From contig NZ_JAMLJK010000002.1 in the NCBI RefSeq assembly GCF_023700005.1, positions 248,001-312,000 of the forward strand: 64,000 bases of DNA. Reading direction: 5' to 3'. The position numbers and the translations under genes are program-made. This document shows, in pieces, positions 33,740-42,962 of the stretch (positions within the stretch are counted from its first letter, which is position 1; every line of letters starts with the position of its first letter). Source of the stretch: Larsenimonas rhizosphaerae. GTDB taxonomy: Bacteria > Pseudomonadota > Gammaproteobacteria > Pseudomonadales > Halomonadaceae. The notes under the pieces were generated by a model that saw only the letters and a program-made list of their open reading frames with translations, was not told the DNA's origin and did no database searches.

Positions 33740-34252
33740 TCAGATGCCGAGGGCACGGCGGCGCTGGGCCAGCCGGTCGGTGCCGTTGACCTTGAATACG
33801 CCGTTGGGGATGTCGTTTTCGATGACGGTGCGCCCGTCGATGACGAGCTTGTAATAACTGAGCGTCGTGGTGATCTGGTGCTCGGTGTTCTCACCGGATT
33901 GGGCGTCGCCCATGTCGATCTCGGTGTGCCGGCCACGCATGACGACCTCAACCGCGACCACCTCATCGACGTCGTCGCGCTCGTAGCTGCCGGTCATGCG
34001 CAGCAGGTCGGCGTCGAGGCGGGCGCTGCCGTAATTATCAAAGATCGACTCGATCAGGCCGCCGACGGTCCACTGACACGTCATGAGACCGTCCTGTCCC
34101 ATGTCGATGCCGACGGTGCCGTCCATGCCGCCGCCGCGCCATTCCTCGATCTTGCGGGTGAGGGTGGGCAACGTGACGGACTGAACCTGCCCCTGATAGC
34201 TGTTGCCATTGCCGAACAGGTTCAGGCCCTTGAGCTTTTTGGGTAGTGCCAT
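33740..34252 (-). CDS. FII: major tail tube protein gpFII
   Basis: A 170-residue tail tube protein of the P2 FII family. It starts with LPKKLKGLNLFGNGNSYQGQ, and the VKRK-type middle is represented by DEVVAVEVVMRGRHTEIDMG. Hexamers of it stack into the inner tube of the contractile tail. It follows the sheath gene by 14 bp. Confidence 0.93.
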   Translation of the reverse strand: MALPKKLKGLNLFGNGNSYQGQVQSVTLPTLTRKIEEWRGGGMDGTVGIDMGQDGLMTCQWTVGGLIESIFDNYGSARLDADLLRMTGSYERDDVDEVVAVEVVMRGRHTEIDMGDAQSGENTEHQITTTLSYYKLVIDGRTVIENDIPNGVFKVNGTDRLAQRRRALGI

Positions 34253-34266
34253 GGTTTATCTCCTGT

Positions 34267-35448
34267 TCAACCGGCGTTCACGCGGTCGGCGAAATCGGCC
34301 AGATAGGTGTCGGTGATGCGCTGCTGGAAGCCGAGGTCTTCCAGCGGGGGCACCGGGGTGTAGTCGTAATCGATGCGCAGCTTGCCGGCTTTTAGCGAGG
34401 TCTCGTCGTTGAGGTCTTCATTCAGCCAGGCAGTGCCGTCGACGATCAGGCCCAGCGCCTTGAGTTCGGAGAACTTGGCATTGATGCCTTCGATGATGTC
34501 GCGGGCGAGGCTGGGGTGCAGGGGCTTGTCGACGGCCCACATATGCGCTTCGGCGATGGAGTCGGCGAGGATCTGCGCGGTGCGGGTGTAGTTCTCGAAC
34601 GCAAAGAGGCTGGTCGGCCCGGCGCAGGTTCGTGAGCCCCAGAAGCGGAACCCGTCGCGCTGAATCAGGGTGGTGACGTCGGCGGCGTTCAAAATGCCGG
34701 CGTCGGTGTTCGGATTCTGCAGCGACCAGAACACGTCGGCGCTGATGCCGGTCACGCCGTTGACGGCGACGTTCGACAGCGTCTTGTGCCAGCCGACCTC
34801 CTGATCGATTTTCGCGCGTAGGCCGAGGGCGGAGGCCACGGCGCTGATGGTCGCGGTTTCGGCGGCGGCCACGTCGAACGCCTCGAACTCGGGCCAGATG
34901 ATCATCAGCTCGCGGGCGCCGAACTGGTCGCGGTAGGCGGTGACGTCCGAGATGGTGGTGCAGTCGTGGGCGTAGCTGTAGACGAACGCGCGCAGATCCT
35001 GCGCGATGCTGACCAGTGCCGTGGTGGCTGATTGATTGTCCAGCCCCGGTGCACCGAGGATGCGCGGCGTCACGCCCAGCGAGGCACTGGCCGAGAGCAG
35101 CGCCTGCGCGCCGGTGCGGCGACCGTTCTCGTCGACGGTGCCGATGGCGTTGGCCGTGGTTTCGTCAGCGTCGGCGCCTTCTTCGACACGGACGGCCACG
35201 ATGATCGGTTTGGTCTGGGACTGAATCGCCGTTAGCGTGCGGCGCAGGGTGCCAGTGGTGCCAGCCTTGCCGATCGCGGTCGAGACGTTGGTGATGAGCG
35301 TGGCGCGGTTGAGCGGGAACGCTTCGGCGTCAGCATCGGCGCCAGTGCAGACAATGCCGATGACGGCGGTCGAGACCGTGCGGATAACGCGGGTGCCGTC
35401 GTTGACTTCGGCGACGCGCACGCCGTGGTGGTATTGGTCGAGTGCCAT
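34267..35448 (-). CDS. FI: contractile tail sheath protein gpFI
   Basis: A 393-residue sheath protein. The N-terminus DQYHHGVRVAEVNDGTR, the central SVAINGVTG-like segment (NVAVNGVTGISADVFWSLQ) and the RDGFRFWGSRTC motif are typical of P2 FI. It is the first gene of the FI operon, with a putative Ogr dyad 90-110 bp upstream. Confidence 0.95.
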   Translation of the reverse strand: MALDQYHHGVRVAEVNDGTRVIRTVSTAVIGIVCTGADADAEAFPLNRATLITNVSTAIGKAGTTGTLRRTLTAIQSQTKPIIVAVRVEEGADADETTANAIGTVDENGRRTGAQALLSASASLGVTPRILGAPGLDNQSATTALVSIAQDLRAFVYSYAHDCTTISDVTAYRDQFGARELMIIWPEFEAFDVAAAETATISAVASALGLRAKIDQEVGWHKTLSNVAVNGVTGISADVFWSLQNPNTDAGILNAADVTTLIQRDGFRFWGSRTCAGPTSLFAFENYTRTAQILADSIAEAHMWAVDKPLHPSLARDIIEGINAKFSELKALGLIVDGTAWLNEDLNDETSLKAGKLRIDYDYTPVPPLEDLGFQQRITDTYLADFADRVNAG

Positions 35449-35537
35449 GTCGGTACCTGATCAGGTGAGCGGGCAGGGTGATCCAGTGATGTGGTGACAT
35501 GGTGTGTGGTGATGCGGAGCAGGGCGAGCGCCGGGCG

Positions 35538-35558
35538 TTGTAAAAGCAGCTTTGACAA
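35538..35558 (-). promoter_or_regulatory. putative Ogr-activated late promoter site, PF
   Basis: TTGT at 35538-35541 and ACAA at 35555-35558 give TGT-N13-ACA, upstream of FI. Two more sites with the same spacing and the same GCGTTGTAAAA left half precede V and O/P. P2 late promoters have a dyad of this kind (TGT-N12-ACA) centred near -55. Confidence 0.65.
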
Positions 35559-35655
35559 ATATATACGTTAGTTTCGGCCGCTTCTGATTTACCTAAAGAA
35601 AAAAGAGAGAATGCCGATTTTTATTGAAAACTCAGTCTTTGGAGGGGGAGAGTCG

Positions 35656-37590
35656 ATGATTGCAGGTTTGTTTTTACGAAATATCAAATGTTATGGGAAT
35701 CTTCATTTTTTACCTTTCACTAAGGATATTGGGGATAATATAAATATATTTATCGGAGATAATGGTGTCGGAAAATCAACTGTTTTAAGTTCGTTAGATT
35801 GTATAATGAACAATATAAACCCTAAGGATTGGGAAACTACTTTAGGTCAAAAGAAAGACAGGGCTCATATTTGTCCGGTTTTTTTAATAGAAAAAGACAG
35901 TATAAAGCAAGATGATCAGATTGAAGCGATATCCAGTTTTTTTTGGAACTACGATATGTCAAAAGTCAATCAGTCTGATTCAACTGAACTTTTTGTTGAG
36001 TGGAGGGATGACCTGAAAAGCAAGATAGATATTGATAAATACTATCTTGTTGCTATCGGCAAAAATTACGAAGGGGGTGTGATATTAACGTCAACATTCG
36101 ATAAAACGGTTTTCAATAACACAAAGAGGCATGGGGTTTCTAAGGAATATATATTTAATCTCTTCAAAAGGATAGTGTCCAATTATAGTTACATATATAT
36201 ACCGGTGGAGTCTAGAATTGATGATGTTTTATCTATGCAGGCTAACGAAATGCAAAGCCTTATGGATAGAAGCATTGTAGATGAGATAAGAGATCTCTTT
36301 TGTAAGCGTGAGCATGTAAAAGATAACGATAACAAAAGATCAAGTATTACTGATCTTATTAATGGGAAGCTTGGTAGCTATGTGGATGATATTAATAATA
36401 AGCTGTCTGATGGTTACAAGTTTGAGCCTAAGGCACACAAGAAGACGATAAAGCCAAATGATATAGTTAAAGTTGTTCTTTCAGAATATTTTAGCATACG
36501 CCCACTAACAAAAGATGGGAAAAACATAGATAGTTTAAGTTCTGGTCAACAAAGGCTGGCTTTAATAGACGTTGCTACAACTCTGTTATCCTCGAACGCA
36601 AAGAAATCAAAGAAAGTAGTATTGGCTATCGATGAACCTGAAAGCTCACTGGAAGCAGCTCAAAGGTTCAGACAATTCAATCGTCTGGTAGGTATTGCAG
36701 AAAAGTATAGCAATCAAATATTTTTGACTACGCATTGGTATGGGCTTTTACTTCGTCCTTCTAAAGGGCGACTTCATTATATAGAAGAGAAAAGTTTGAT
36801 TCCGGCAGTTAAAGATTACAGCATGGAGTCGTTTTTCGATAGTAGGAGAAGCTTTCCTAACTCTTTTGAAATGAAAAGCTATTTCGATTTAATGAGCTCT
36901 ATGTTGTCGATACTCAAAAGCCAAGAAGAGAACTGGATAATTTGCGAAGGGGCTGAGGATGCAAGTTATTTGAGTTTGTATTTAAGTGACCGTATTCAGA
37001 GGTTACATATTTTGCCATTTAATGGCTGTGGAAATGTTAGAAAGCTTTTTGAGTTTCTGGCTGTGCCCTTCAGTGATAATGATGAATCTAAAAGAATATT
37101 GGGCAAGGTTTTGTGTCTGATAGACACGGATGCCAAATCAACAGTTATCGTTGACGGCTATAATGCCGGGAAATTCAATTCTAAGCTTGGCTTTAAGCGT
37201 TGGGGTTTTAATAGGGAAAACAATAAGGTCACTACGATTAGTGTGGCTAGTCATTTTTCTGTTAATACAGAGATAGAAGACGTTTTAGAAGCTTCGGTTG
37301 CATGGGAAGCCTTAACAAATTTGTCAAAATCAGATGCCGAATTCGAAGCTATTCTAAGTTGCTATCAGTTCAATCCTGACGTTACGTATACAGATTTTAC
37401 TGGAGAAATGGCAATGTTTGAGTGTAACGATGTAGAAAGCTATGAAAAAAAGCCTCGTTTAAAAGAATTTTTAGCAAGTGATGAGATTAAGGGTTTATTT
37501 TCAAAAGAGTACAAAAAATCTTTTTTGGATAGAAAAGAGTACGCTCAGATAGAATGGGTCGATGAAATAGCGGGTTTTTTTGACAAGTAA
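35656..37590 (+). CDS. OLD-family ATPase/TOPRIM nuclease, candidate anti-phage gene
   Basis: A 644-residue protein with an ABC-type ATPase and a C-terminal TOPRIM domain. Walker A is GDNGVGKST (34-42), the signature is LSSGQQ (294-299), Walker B is VVLAIDEPE (321-329) and the H-loop is TTH (358-360). TOPRIM acids are Glu431 (ICEGAED) and Asp490/Asp492 (LIDTDA). This is the build of P2 OLD and Gabija GajA; no UvrD-like GajB partner follows. The gene is AT-rich, opposite to the late operon, and sits exactly between FI and G, the P2 fun(Z) exclusion locus. The start at 35656 has GGAGGGGGAG upstream; an ATG at 35611 is in frame. Confidence 0.88.
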   Translation: MIAGLFLRNIKCYGNLHFLPFTKDIGDNINIFIGDNGVGKSTVLSSLDCIMNNINPKDWETTLGQKKDRAHICPVFLIEKDSIKQDDQIEAISSFFWNYDMSKVNQSDSTELFVEWRDDLKSKIDIDKYYLVAIGKNYEGGVILTSTFDKTVFNNTKRHGVSKEYIFNLFKRIVSNYSYIYIPVESRIDDVLSMQANEMQSLMDRSIVDEIRDLFCKREHVKDNDNKRSSITDLINGKLGSYVDDINNKLSDGYKFEPKAHKKTIKPNDIVKVVLSEYFSIRPLTKDGKNIDSLSSGQQRLALIDVATTLLSSNAKKSKKVVLAIDEPESSLEAAQRFRQFNRLVGIAEKYSNQIFLTTHWYGLLLRPSKGRLHYIEEKSLIPAVKDYSMESFFDSRRSFPNSFEMKSYFDLMSSMLSILKSQEENWIICEGAEDASYLSLYLSDRIQRLHILPFNGCGNVRKLFEFLAVPFSDNDESKRILGKVLCLIDTDAKSTVIVDGYNAGKFNSKLGFKRWGFNRENNKVTTISVASHFSVNTEIEDVLEASVAWEALTNLSKSDAEFEAILSCYQFNPDVTYTDFTGEMAMFECNDVESYEKKPRLKEFLASDEIKGLFSKEYKKSFLDRKEYAQIEWVDEIAGFFDK

Positions 37591-37594
37591 ATGT

Positions 37595-37619
37595 AACAGG
37601 CTTAGTGTCTAGGCCTGTT
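37595..37619. terminator. hairpin between the OLD-like gene and G
   Basis: AACAGGC / GCCTGTT stem with an 11-nt loop in the gap between two convergent genes; weak T tracts on either side. Confidence 0.45.
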
Positions 37620-37638
37620 ATCGATGTTTTCTGATTTT

Positions 37639-38190
37639 TTATGTCTGCCTTTCAAGTTGTTCCACATACTGTTGTGCAGTATTGAAAAAGTCATCGGTGT
37701 CAGCATCACGCACTGCAGCTTTACCCGCAAGCCGTATACGGCGCACGTCCTGCAGCAGCTCCTGTGCCCGTGCGGCGGCTTCTGCGATCTGCTGGGCGGC
37801 GTCTTCGACGGTGAGCCCTTCGGCAATGGCGTAACTCTGAATCGCGTCGGGCACCTCGCCCTCGGGGTTGTTGCGGTACTCGATCAGTGCCTGGGCGACC
37901 AGCTGATATTCGGCATCGAGATACTGGCCGACGGATCTGTCAGAGGCGCGGACGCGGTCGGCGGTGGCGTCAAGCCAGTCGAGCGCGTTTTGGCGCTGCT
38001 GCCCGGCGGTAAATTCGAGCCGTATGGCGACAGGTCGCCCATTCTTGTCTGCGGTGATGTGGCATCCTTCGGCCTGAGCGGCGATGAGTTCATCGCGTTT
38101 TTGCCGCGTGATGCCAACCGCGTCATCCGGTATCGAAGGATGCGCGCCGTCATAAAAACAGCCCGTTGATGCTGAGTATTGATAATCCAT
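37639..38190 (-). CDS. G: tail fibre assembly protein gpG
   Basis: A 183-residue tail fibre assembly chaperone. The N-terminus begins with a short strand region (YQYSASTGCFYDG). Then comes the family motif CHITADKNGRPVAI, followed by a helical C-terminus. It folds or attaches the fibre product of gene H, directly upstream and overlapping by one base. Last gene of the V operon. Confidence 0.85.
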   Translation of the reverse strand: MDYQYSASTGCFYDGAHPSIPDDAVGITRQKRDELIAAQAEGCHITADKNGRPVAIRLEFTAGQQRQNALDWLDATADRVRASDRSVGQYLDAEYQLVAQALIEYRNNPEGEVPDAIQSYAIAEGLTVEDAAQQIAEAAARAQELLQDVRRIRLAGKAAVRDADTDDFFNTAQQYVEQLERQT

Positions 38191-39233
38191 CAGCTCATTC
38201 CTCCAAACGCCAGATACGTTATGTCCGTGACGGCAAACGGGTTGTCACCGCTGCCCGATCTGCCATATGCCCTGAACCTGCCGAGATCGATCACTTCGCA
38301 CGACACGCTGTTGGCGCCATTGCCCCGATCCATCGCATAGACAAAATCAAAACTCGTTTCGAACGCCTCCGGCAACACGATGGCGATGCCGTTATTACCG
38401 GCAGCGGCAGGTATCTGAGCCCGCCCCATCCTGATCTGCCATTTTTTCGCTTCGCCGTCTCGACGGTACGGGGTGTTGACGGTGTTTCTGGTAACGCTCA
38501 AGGCGGTGAGATCGAGCAACCGTGTCAGCACATCGCTGACGTTCGTGAGTCCGGTTGCACTGATCATTTCCTCAATCAGCGCGATCTGCTCGGCCTGGTG
38601 TGCGGCTGTCTCATTGCGGTGATCATCCAGCTGCGCCATGCCGCCGGCAGGCGTCTGGGCCGCCTTGGTTTCCTCGCCTTTCTTCGACTCGGTCAGCGTG
38701 GCAAAGCGCATCATGCCGCTGTTTTTGGTGTCGGCGGCAGGGTGGTTGCGGCTTTCCGCGTGGGCTTTGAGGCTTTCGTCGACGTACTGGCGCGAGGCCA
38801 TGACCACACTGGGGTCGATCCTGAGCGTCACGGCGCTGGTGTCGGTGACTTCCATCACAAAGCGGATGGTTTGCGTGCGGCTGGAGCCTTCCGAGAGCTG
38901 GGGCTTGTAGGTCTCGGGGTAGTTGCCGTAGGCGATCAGGTTGCCGTCGGTGTCATAGAGGCCGACCTCGCGGATCGTCCAGCCGCCGACGTCGGCGGGC
39001 AGCACCTGCTCGACGACGGTCCAGTTCGGGTTGTCGTCATCGACGGCGGTCTGGTTGATCGGGCCGCGCCGCACCTCGTTGACCAGGCGCGTGACGGTGG
39101 CGTCGGGCGTGGGCAGCTTGCCGCCGCCGTCACCAATGGCCATGGTCGCAATGGTCAAGGGTTCGCCGTAGGCGATGGCATTGGCCAGCAGGCCCTGCCC
39201 GGTTTTGGTCAGTAGCGTAAAGAACTGGCTCAT
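38190..39233 (-). CDS. H: tail fibre protein gpH
   Basis: A 347-residue fibre. The N-terminal domain (FFTLLTKTGQGLLANAIA ... IGDGGG) is the conserved P2 baseplate-attachment part. The middle holds a short DTKNSGMMRFAT repeat, and the variable C-terminus, which should bind the host receptor, has no recognised fold. It is much shorter than P2 H (about 670). Its ATG overlaps the stop of I. Confidence 0.9.
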   Translation of the reverse strand: MSQFFTLLTKTGQGLLANAIAYGEPLTIATMAIGDGGGKLPTPDATVTRLVNEVRRGPINQTAVDDDNPNWTVVEQVLPADVGGWTIREVGLYDTDGNLIAYGNYPETYKPQLSEGSSRTQTIRFVMEVTDTSAVTLRIDPSVVMASRQYVDESLKAHAESRNHPAADTKNSGMMRFATLTESKKGEETKAAQTPAGGMAQLDDHRNETAAHQAEQIALIEEMISATGLTNVSDVLTRLLDLTALSVTRNTVNTPYRRDGEAKKWQIRMGRAQIPAAAGNNGIAIVLPEAFETSFDFVYAMDRGNGANSVSCEVIDLGRFRAYGRSGSGDNPFAVTDITYLAFGGMS

Positions 39234-39865
39234 GGGGCCTCGCTCATGTTCATGGGATAGATGGTGGTGGTATCGAATGCCTCGACCATGGCCACGTGAT
39301 AGAGCGCGCCGGTCGAGGCGATAAATTCGGGGGCGTAGGGGTAGACCGTAGTGGTGTCGCCGTCGTAGGCGGCCAGACCCACATAGAGCGGGCCGCGCGT
39401 CTCACCGAGCAGGTCGAGGCCGATGATGTGACGCGTCAGTGGTTTGGCATCGAATACCAGCCGGGTCAGCTCGGTGTACATCTGGTCAGTGATGCCGGTA
39501 TCCAGCACGCCGATGCGCAGGGCGAACGTGCCGGGTTCGCCCTCGGGCACGCGCTGCCACCATTCCTCGACTTCGAGTAGGTAGCCGAGCGGCTCAACGA
39601 CGCGCCGCAGGGCGCTGATGGTGCCTTTACGCGAGTGGACGTAATACGCGGCACGGACAACGCCGCGTTTGGTCATCTCGCCCCATGTGGTGTCCCAGCG
39701 ATCCACACTGAATGCCCACGCCAGATAGGGCAGCAGGGGCAGCGGGCAATCATCCGGGCTCATAAGGGTTCGCAGCGGTACCGGCACGCGTTCAAGATCG
39801 GCGAGCGCCTCGGCGGCGAGGCGTTCGAGCGTTGTGCTATTGGCCGGCAGTAGCCTACTCATCAT
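39230..39865 (-). CDS. I: baseplate protein gpI
   Basis: A 211-residue P2 gpI-family baseplate wedge protein that links the baseplate to the fibres. Recognisable segments are RLLPANSTTLERLAAEAL at the N-terminus, LPLLPYLAWAFSVDRWD, and RKGTISALRRVVEPLGY. It overlaps the end of J by 11 bases. Confidence 0.92.
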   Translation of the reverse strand: MMSRLLPANSTTLERLAAEALADLERVPVPLRTLMSPDDCPLPLLPYLAWAFSVDRWDTTWGEMTKRGVVRAAYYVHSRKGTISALRRVVEPLGYLLEVEEWWQRVPEGEPGTFALRIGVLDTGITDQMYTELTRLVFDAKPLTRHIIGLDLLGETRGPLYVGLAAYDGDTTTVYPYAPEFIASTGALYHVAMVEAFDTTTIYPMNMSEAP

Positions 39866-40766
39866 TGCCCCCGAGCGTCAGGGTGACGCCGGTGCAGTGC
39901 GATGCCTGGCTGTCATCCAGCACCACGTCAGCCGTTGGGCTTTGAAGCTCGACGCGCTGGACGCCCTCGACATGCAATGCGGCATACACGGCTGACAGAC
40001 GGATATCGCGCCCGAGCCGGCGCTGCTCGGCGACATAGGCGGCGGCCCTGGCGCGTGAGGCGGCAAGGATGGGCTCCTGCTCGGGGCCGGGGTAGAGATA
40101 GAGCGTGGCCTCGATGGCGTAGTCGACGATGGTGGCTGACTGGACGATGAGCCGGTCCCCCACCGGGCGCACGTCCTCGGCAGAGAGGGCGGCTTGCACG
40201 ATATCAAGTAGATCCTGAGTAGCCTCGCCGGTGCCGAGCTGGGACAGCACGGTGACGACGGCCACGCAGGGGCCGGGGCTGACGGCAGTGGCATCGGCCA
40301 CCCGGCCATCTGCGCTTAGCGCGTGGAACACGTAGGCCCCGGTTGGGCCGGCCACACTCAGCCCTTCGAACGCCCGCTGCGCACGCAGGCGCAGCCGGGT
40401 ATCGCTTTCATGGGTCGGCGGTACCGGCGGCACGGCGTCGGGATCGCCCGGATCAATCATCAGACGCTCGACGTTGACGTTCGCCGCCTGCTGATCGAGG
40501 TCGGCCTCAATGGCAAACGCGAGCATGGTGGCCCGGGCAGCTTCGTTAATGCGGCTTCGCAGTACGACTTCGCGGTAGGCATTTTCCTGCAGTAGCTTGG
40601 TGATCGGCTCGGATTCCAGCGCAAGCCGGGCGGAGATGTCGGCGTGCTCATTCTCCGGGTAAAGCGCGATCAAGCGCGCCTTGCGCTCATCAAGCAGGGT
40701 CTCGAAATCGATGACCTCGACGACATTGGGCGCGGGCAGCTGGGAGAGATCAATCGGGCTGCTCAC
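39855..40766 (-). CDS. J: baseplate assembly protein gpJ
   Basis: A 303-residue gpJ (gp6-like) wedge protein. The conserved N-terminal DLSQLPAPNVVEVIDFE and the central GPTGAYVFHALSADGRVADA are visible. It is coupled to W upstream by an ATGA overlap. Normal length. Confidence 0.93.
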   Translation of the reverse strand: MSSPIDLSQLPAPNVVEVIDFETLLDERKARLIALYPENEHADISARLALESEPITKLLQENAYREVVLRSRINEAARATMLAFAIEADLDQQAANVNVERLMIDPGDPDAVPPVPPTHESDTRLRLRAQRAFEGLSVAGPTGAYVFHALSADGRVADATAVSPGPCVAVVTVLSQLGTGEATQDLLDIVQAALSAEDVRPVGDRLIVQSATIVDYAIEATLYLYPGPEQEPILAASRARAAAYVAEQRRLGRDIRLSAVYAALHVEGVQRVELQSPTADVVLDDSQASHCTGVTLTLGGNDE

Positions 40767-41113
40767 GTGTCACCTCGCAGCGGGACGGTCAGGTCGATGG
40801 TTTCCCCGGTATCTACCCGTCGTCCGGTGATGGTCAATAGCAGACGGCCGGGGCGATCTGCATCGATGAGGCGTTGCACCTGCTGGACGCGCAGGCGCGG
40901 CTCCCACTTCATCAGCGCCACTACGGTGGCCGAGTAGGCGCGCAGGGCAGTGGCACCGTTCAGCGGCTGGTCAATGAGGTCCGGCAGCAGGCTGCCGTAC
41001 TCGCGGCGCATGACCCGCGAGCCGATGGGCGTGGTGAGAATGTCACCGACGCTTTGGCAGATATGCTCGTCACCGGACAGGGGCGCGCCGGTGTGGCGAT
41101 TCATGCCGCTCAT
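40763..41113 (-). CDS. W: baseplate wedge protein gpW (gp25-like)
   Basis: A 116-residue gp25/W-like protein. The N-terminal HICQSVGDILTTPIGSRVMRR and the REYGSLLPDLIDQP motif are diagnostic. It is coupled to V by an ATGA overlap. Confidence 0.93.
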   Translation of the reverse strand: MSGMNRHTGAPLSGDEHICQSVGDILTTPIGSRVMRREYGSLLPDLIDQPLNGATALRAYSATVVALMKWEPRLRVQQVQRLIDADRPGRLLLTITGRRVDTGETIDLTVPLRGDT

Positions 41114-41682
41114 TGTGGTGGCCCCGAGGTATCCGAGCCGGACCGAACGCCGGTGGTTTTGTGATTGACCAGGCTGATGCCGGATGCGGTGACATCGACG
41201 GGTGTAGTGATGGCATCAGAAACGTGCAGCGTGCCCTTGATCACGACCGGGCCGGTGACGGTAACGCCAGCAGGGGCGGTAATGGCCGCCGAGCCGGGCA
41301 GACTCGCGCGCAGGTGTTTTGCCGCGTGGTCGTATTCGATGACGGCGCCGTCAGGCATGTCCCATCGTGTCAGGTTCGGATCATCGCTCAAAGCCGGGTA
41401 GGCGTTGCTGTTGATGGCGCCCAGCACCACGCCCCCGGCCAGCTCACCGCCGGGGGCCAGCAGCACGACCTGCTCGCCGATGGTCGGCGGGTTCCATGTG
41501 CGCGTGGCACCGGCGCGGCTTTCCAGCCACATCAGCCAGTCGGTCAGCAGGTCGCCGGTAGTGACGCGGACACGCGCCGGGCGTGGCGGTTCGGCCATGG
41601 CGTCGCCGTGATCGATCTCGGCGATGGTGCCGAGTCGGATCATGTTCTGCAGGAGTCGGGCGAGTTCGACGGGATTCATCAA
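41110..41682 (-). CDS. V: baseplate spike protein gpV
   Basis: A 190-residue membrane-piercing spike of the P2 gpV family. It has an N-terminal OB fold (RVRVTTGDLLTDWLMWLE, GEQVVLLAPGGEL) followed by the beta-helical part with DMPDGAVIEYDH and a C-terminal tip. The final residues (LVNHKTTGVRSGSDTSGPP) resemble the metal-binding apex region, with one His visible. First gene of the V-W-J-I-H-G operon. Confidence 0.92.
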   Translation of the reverse strand: MMNPVELARLLQNMIRLGTIAEIDHGDAMAEPPRPARVRVTTGDLLTDWLMWLESRAGATRTWNPPTIGEQVVLLAPGGELAGGVVLGAINSNAYPALSDDPNLTRWDMPDGAVIEYDHAAKHLRASLPGSAAITAPAGVTVTGPVVIKGTLHVSDAITTPVDVTASGISLVNHKTTGVRSGSDTSGPPQ

Positions 41683-41750
41683 CGCTCCGGGCGGTAAACG
41701 GGTATGCGGCTATCGTCGGCAGGTGTGGGGAATGATGCGAGCGGCGGGCG

Positions 41751-41771
41751 TTGTAAAACGGGCCGTTACAG
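41751..41771 (-). promoter_or_regulatory. putative Ogr-activated late promoter site, PV
   Basis: TTGT at 41751-41754 and ACA at 41768-41770 (TGT-N13-ACA), about 70-90 bp upstream of V. It overlaps the stop codon of gene S. Same left half-site as the PF and PO/PP copies. Confidence 0.65.
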
Positions 41772-42218
41772 CCCGTGATTGAGGTGGTCGAGCAGGGAGT
41801 CGCGCAGCACGGTGCGGTCATGATCGGTGAAGCCCAGCAGCTCGCGCTGCTCGTACTGCACGCGCGGGCCGTTGATCGCTACGCGGTCGCGCAGGCCGAA
41901 CTGGTGGGTCTTGGCGATGCTGGCCACGCGGCCAAAAAAACCGACCTCGACACCGTCGGCGCTGGTGCGCACGCGCAGATATTTGGCGGTGCGCAGCTTG
42001 CTGAACATCGCTTTCCGGCGGATCGCACCTTTCTGGCTTTGCGCCTTGCGCTGGGCATATTGGGTTCCGTCGGGGTTTTTCTGGGCCTTGATACGCTCGC
42101 GTTGGGAACGACGCAGGTCGGTGGCCACCACGCGCGCAAGCCGGCGGCGCTCTTTCGCGTCCAGCTTGGCCAGCAGGGGCGCAGCCCAGTCTTCGAGGCG
42201 CTCGATGTTGTCAGCCAT
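41766..42218 (-). CDS. S: tail completion protein gpS
   Basis: A 150-residue P2 gpS-family virion morphogenesis protein. It has a basic middle region (RRSQRERIKAQKNPDGTQY) with the typical NPDG(T/S)Y motif and a C-terminal LLGFTDHD segment. It overlaps gene R by 8 bases and is the last gene of the O operon. Confidence 0.9.
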   Translation of the reverse strand: MADNIERLEDWAAPLLAKLDAKERRRLARVVATDLRRSQRERIKAQKNPDGTQYAQRKAQSQKGAIRRKAMFSKLRTAKYLRVRTSADGVEVGFFGRVASIAKTHQFGLRDRVAINGPRVQYEQRELLGFTDHDRTVLRDSLLDHLNHGL

Positions 42219-42711
42219 TGGCGCCCTCCGGCTCGGTGTAGTCGCTCAGGTGCTGATATTCGCTGTCGCCCTTGTGGCTTTTCGAGAGCAGCTGCCAGCG
42301 GCGCGGGCCGCAGGTGTCGACATCAAAGCGGGGCATGCGGTGGCTGATGTTGATATGGCCGGTGTCGCAGTCCTTTTTGGCGACGACGCGCTCGGTGAGC
42401 TGGATGCGCAGGGCGAGATCGACGGCCTCGTTATTCAAAATTTCGGCCTCAAATTTTAACGCCTCGGCGGGCGTTAAATCGGGCTGATAAACGGCGAGCC
42501 AGTCCAGCAGCGGGATCATCACGGTGTCGATGTCGTCGGCGAAATCGGTCAGCACGATCTGCGCGGTGAACGTGTAGCCGTGGGACAGGTTCGGGCCGGG
42601 GGCGAATTCGATGGTGCCGTCCTCGACGAACGTCAGCAGGTTGCCGGGATCGCGCTGAAGATGCGGGATGGCGTCGAGCAGGTACTGACGCAACACGGTG
42701 AGCTTTTTCAC
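42211..42711 (-). CDS. R: tail completion protein gpR
   Basis: A 166-residue P2 gpR-family protein. It begins KKLTVLRQYLLDAIPHLQ and includes the HGYTFTAQIVLTDF and DWLAVYQPDL motifs. The GTG start at 42711 has CAGGAG 8-9 bp upstream and overlaps the Rz1 stop; longer frames run into the lysis genes. Confidence 0.9.
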   Translation of the reverse strand: MKKLTVLRQYLLDAIPHLQRDPGNLLTFVEDGTIEFAPGPNLSHGYTFTAQIVLTDFADDIDTVMIPLLDWLAVYQPDLTPAEALKFEAEILNNEAVDLALRIQLTERVVAKKDCDTGHINISHRMPRFDVDTCGPRRWQLLSKSHKGDSEYQHLSDYTEPEGANG

Positions 42712-42962
42712 TGGACGGTCTCCTGACAGGCAATGATGGCGTCGACTTCGGCGGCACACATTGCCCAGGCGGCCTCGGTCCGTTCGAGCTGCAGGTGCAG
42801 TTCGCCGTTACTGGTCGGGTGACTGGCCGGCAGGGTGCAGGGTGTTGGGGTCGCGCACTGATTGACGATAAGCGGCGGCGCCGGTGACGGCGGGGCGCTG
42901 GCGCAGCCGGATAACAGTGTCAGGCAGGCGAGCGTCGGCCCAATCTTTCGTGTCGGTATCAT
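42708..42962 (-). CDS. lysC: Rz1-like outer-membrane spanin lipoprotein (LysC)
   Basis: An 84-residue lipoprotein: signal peptide, lipobox LLSGC (Cys20), then a proline-rich segment (SAPPSPAPPL). Most of it is encoded within the Rz gene in another frame, the classic embedded spanin layout. It forms the outer-membrane part of the complex that fuses inner and outer membranes at lysis. Confidence 0.8.
   Translation of the reverse strand: MIPTRKIGPTLACLTLLSGCASAPPSPAPPLIVNQCATPTPCTLPASHPTSNGELHLQLERTEAAWAMCAAEVDAIIACQETVQ

Noticed and set aside
35552..35557. TTGACA as a -35 element for the OLD-like gene
   Set aside because: No credible -10 at 16-18 bp, and the bases form the right half of the PF dyad.
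38166..39215. A 349-codon plus-strand frame opposite gene H
   Set aside because: Antisense to the tail fibre gene; Gly/Arg/His-rich shadow.
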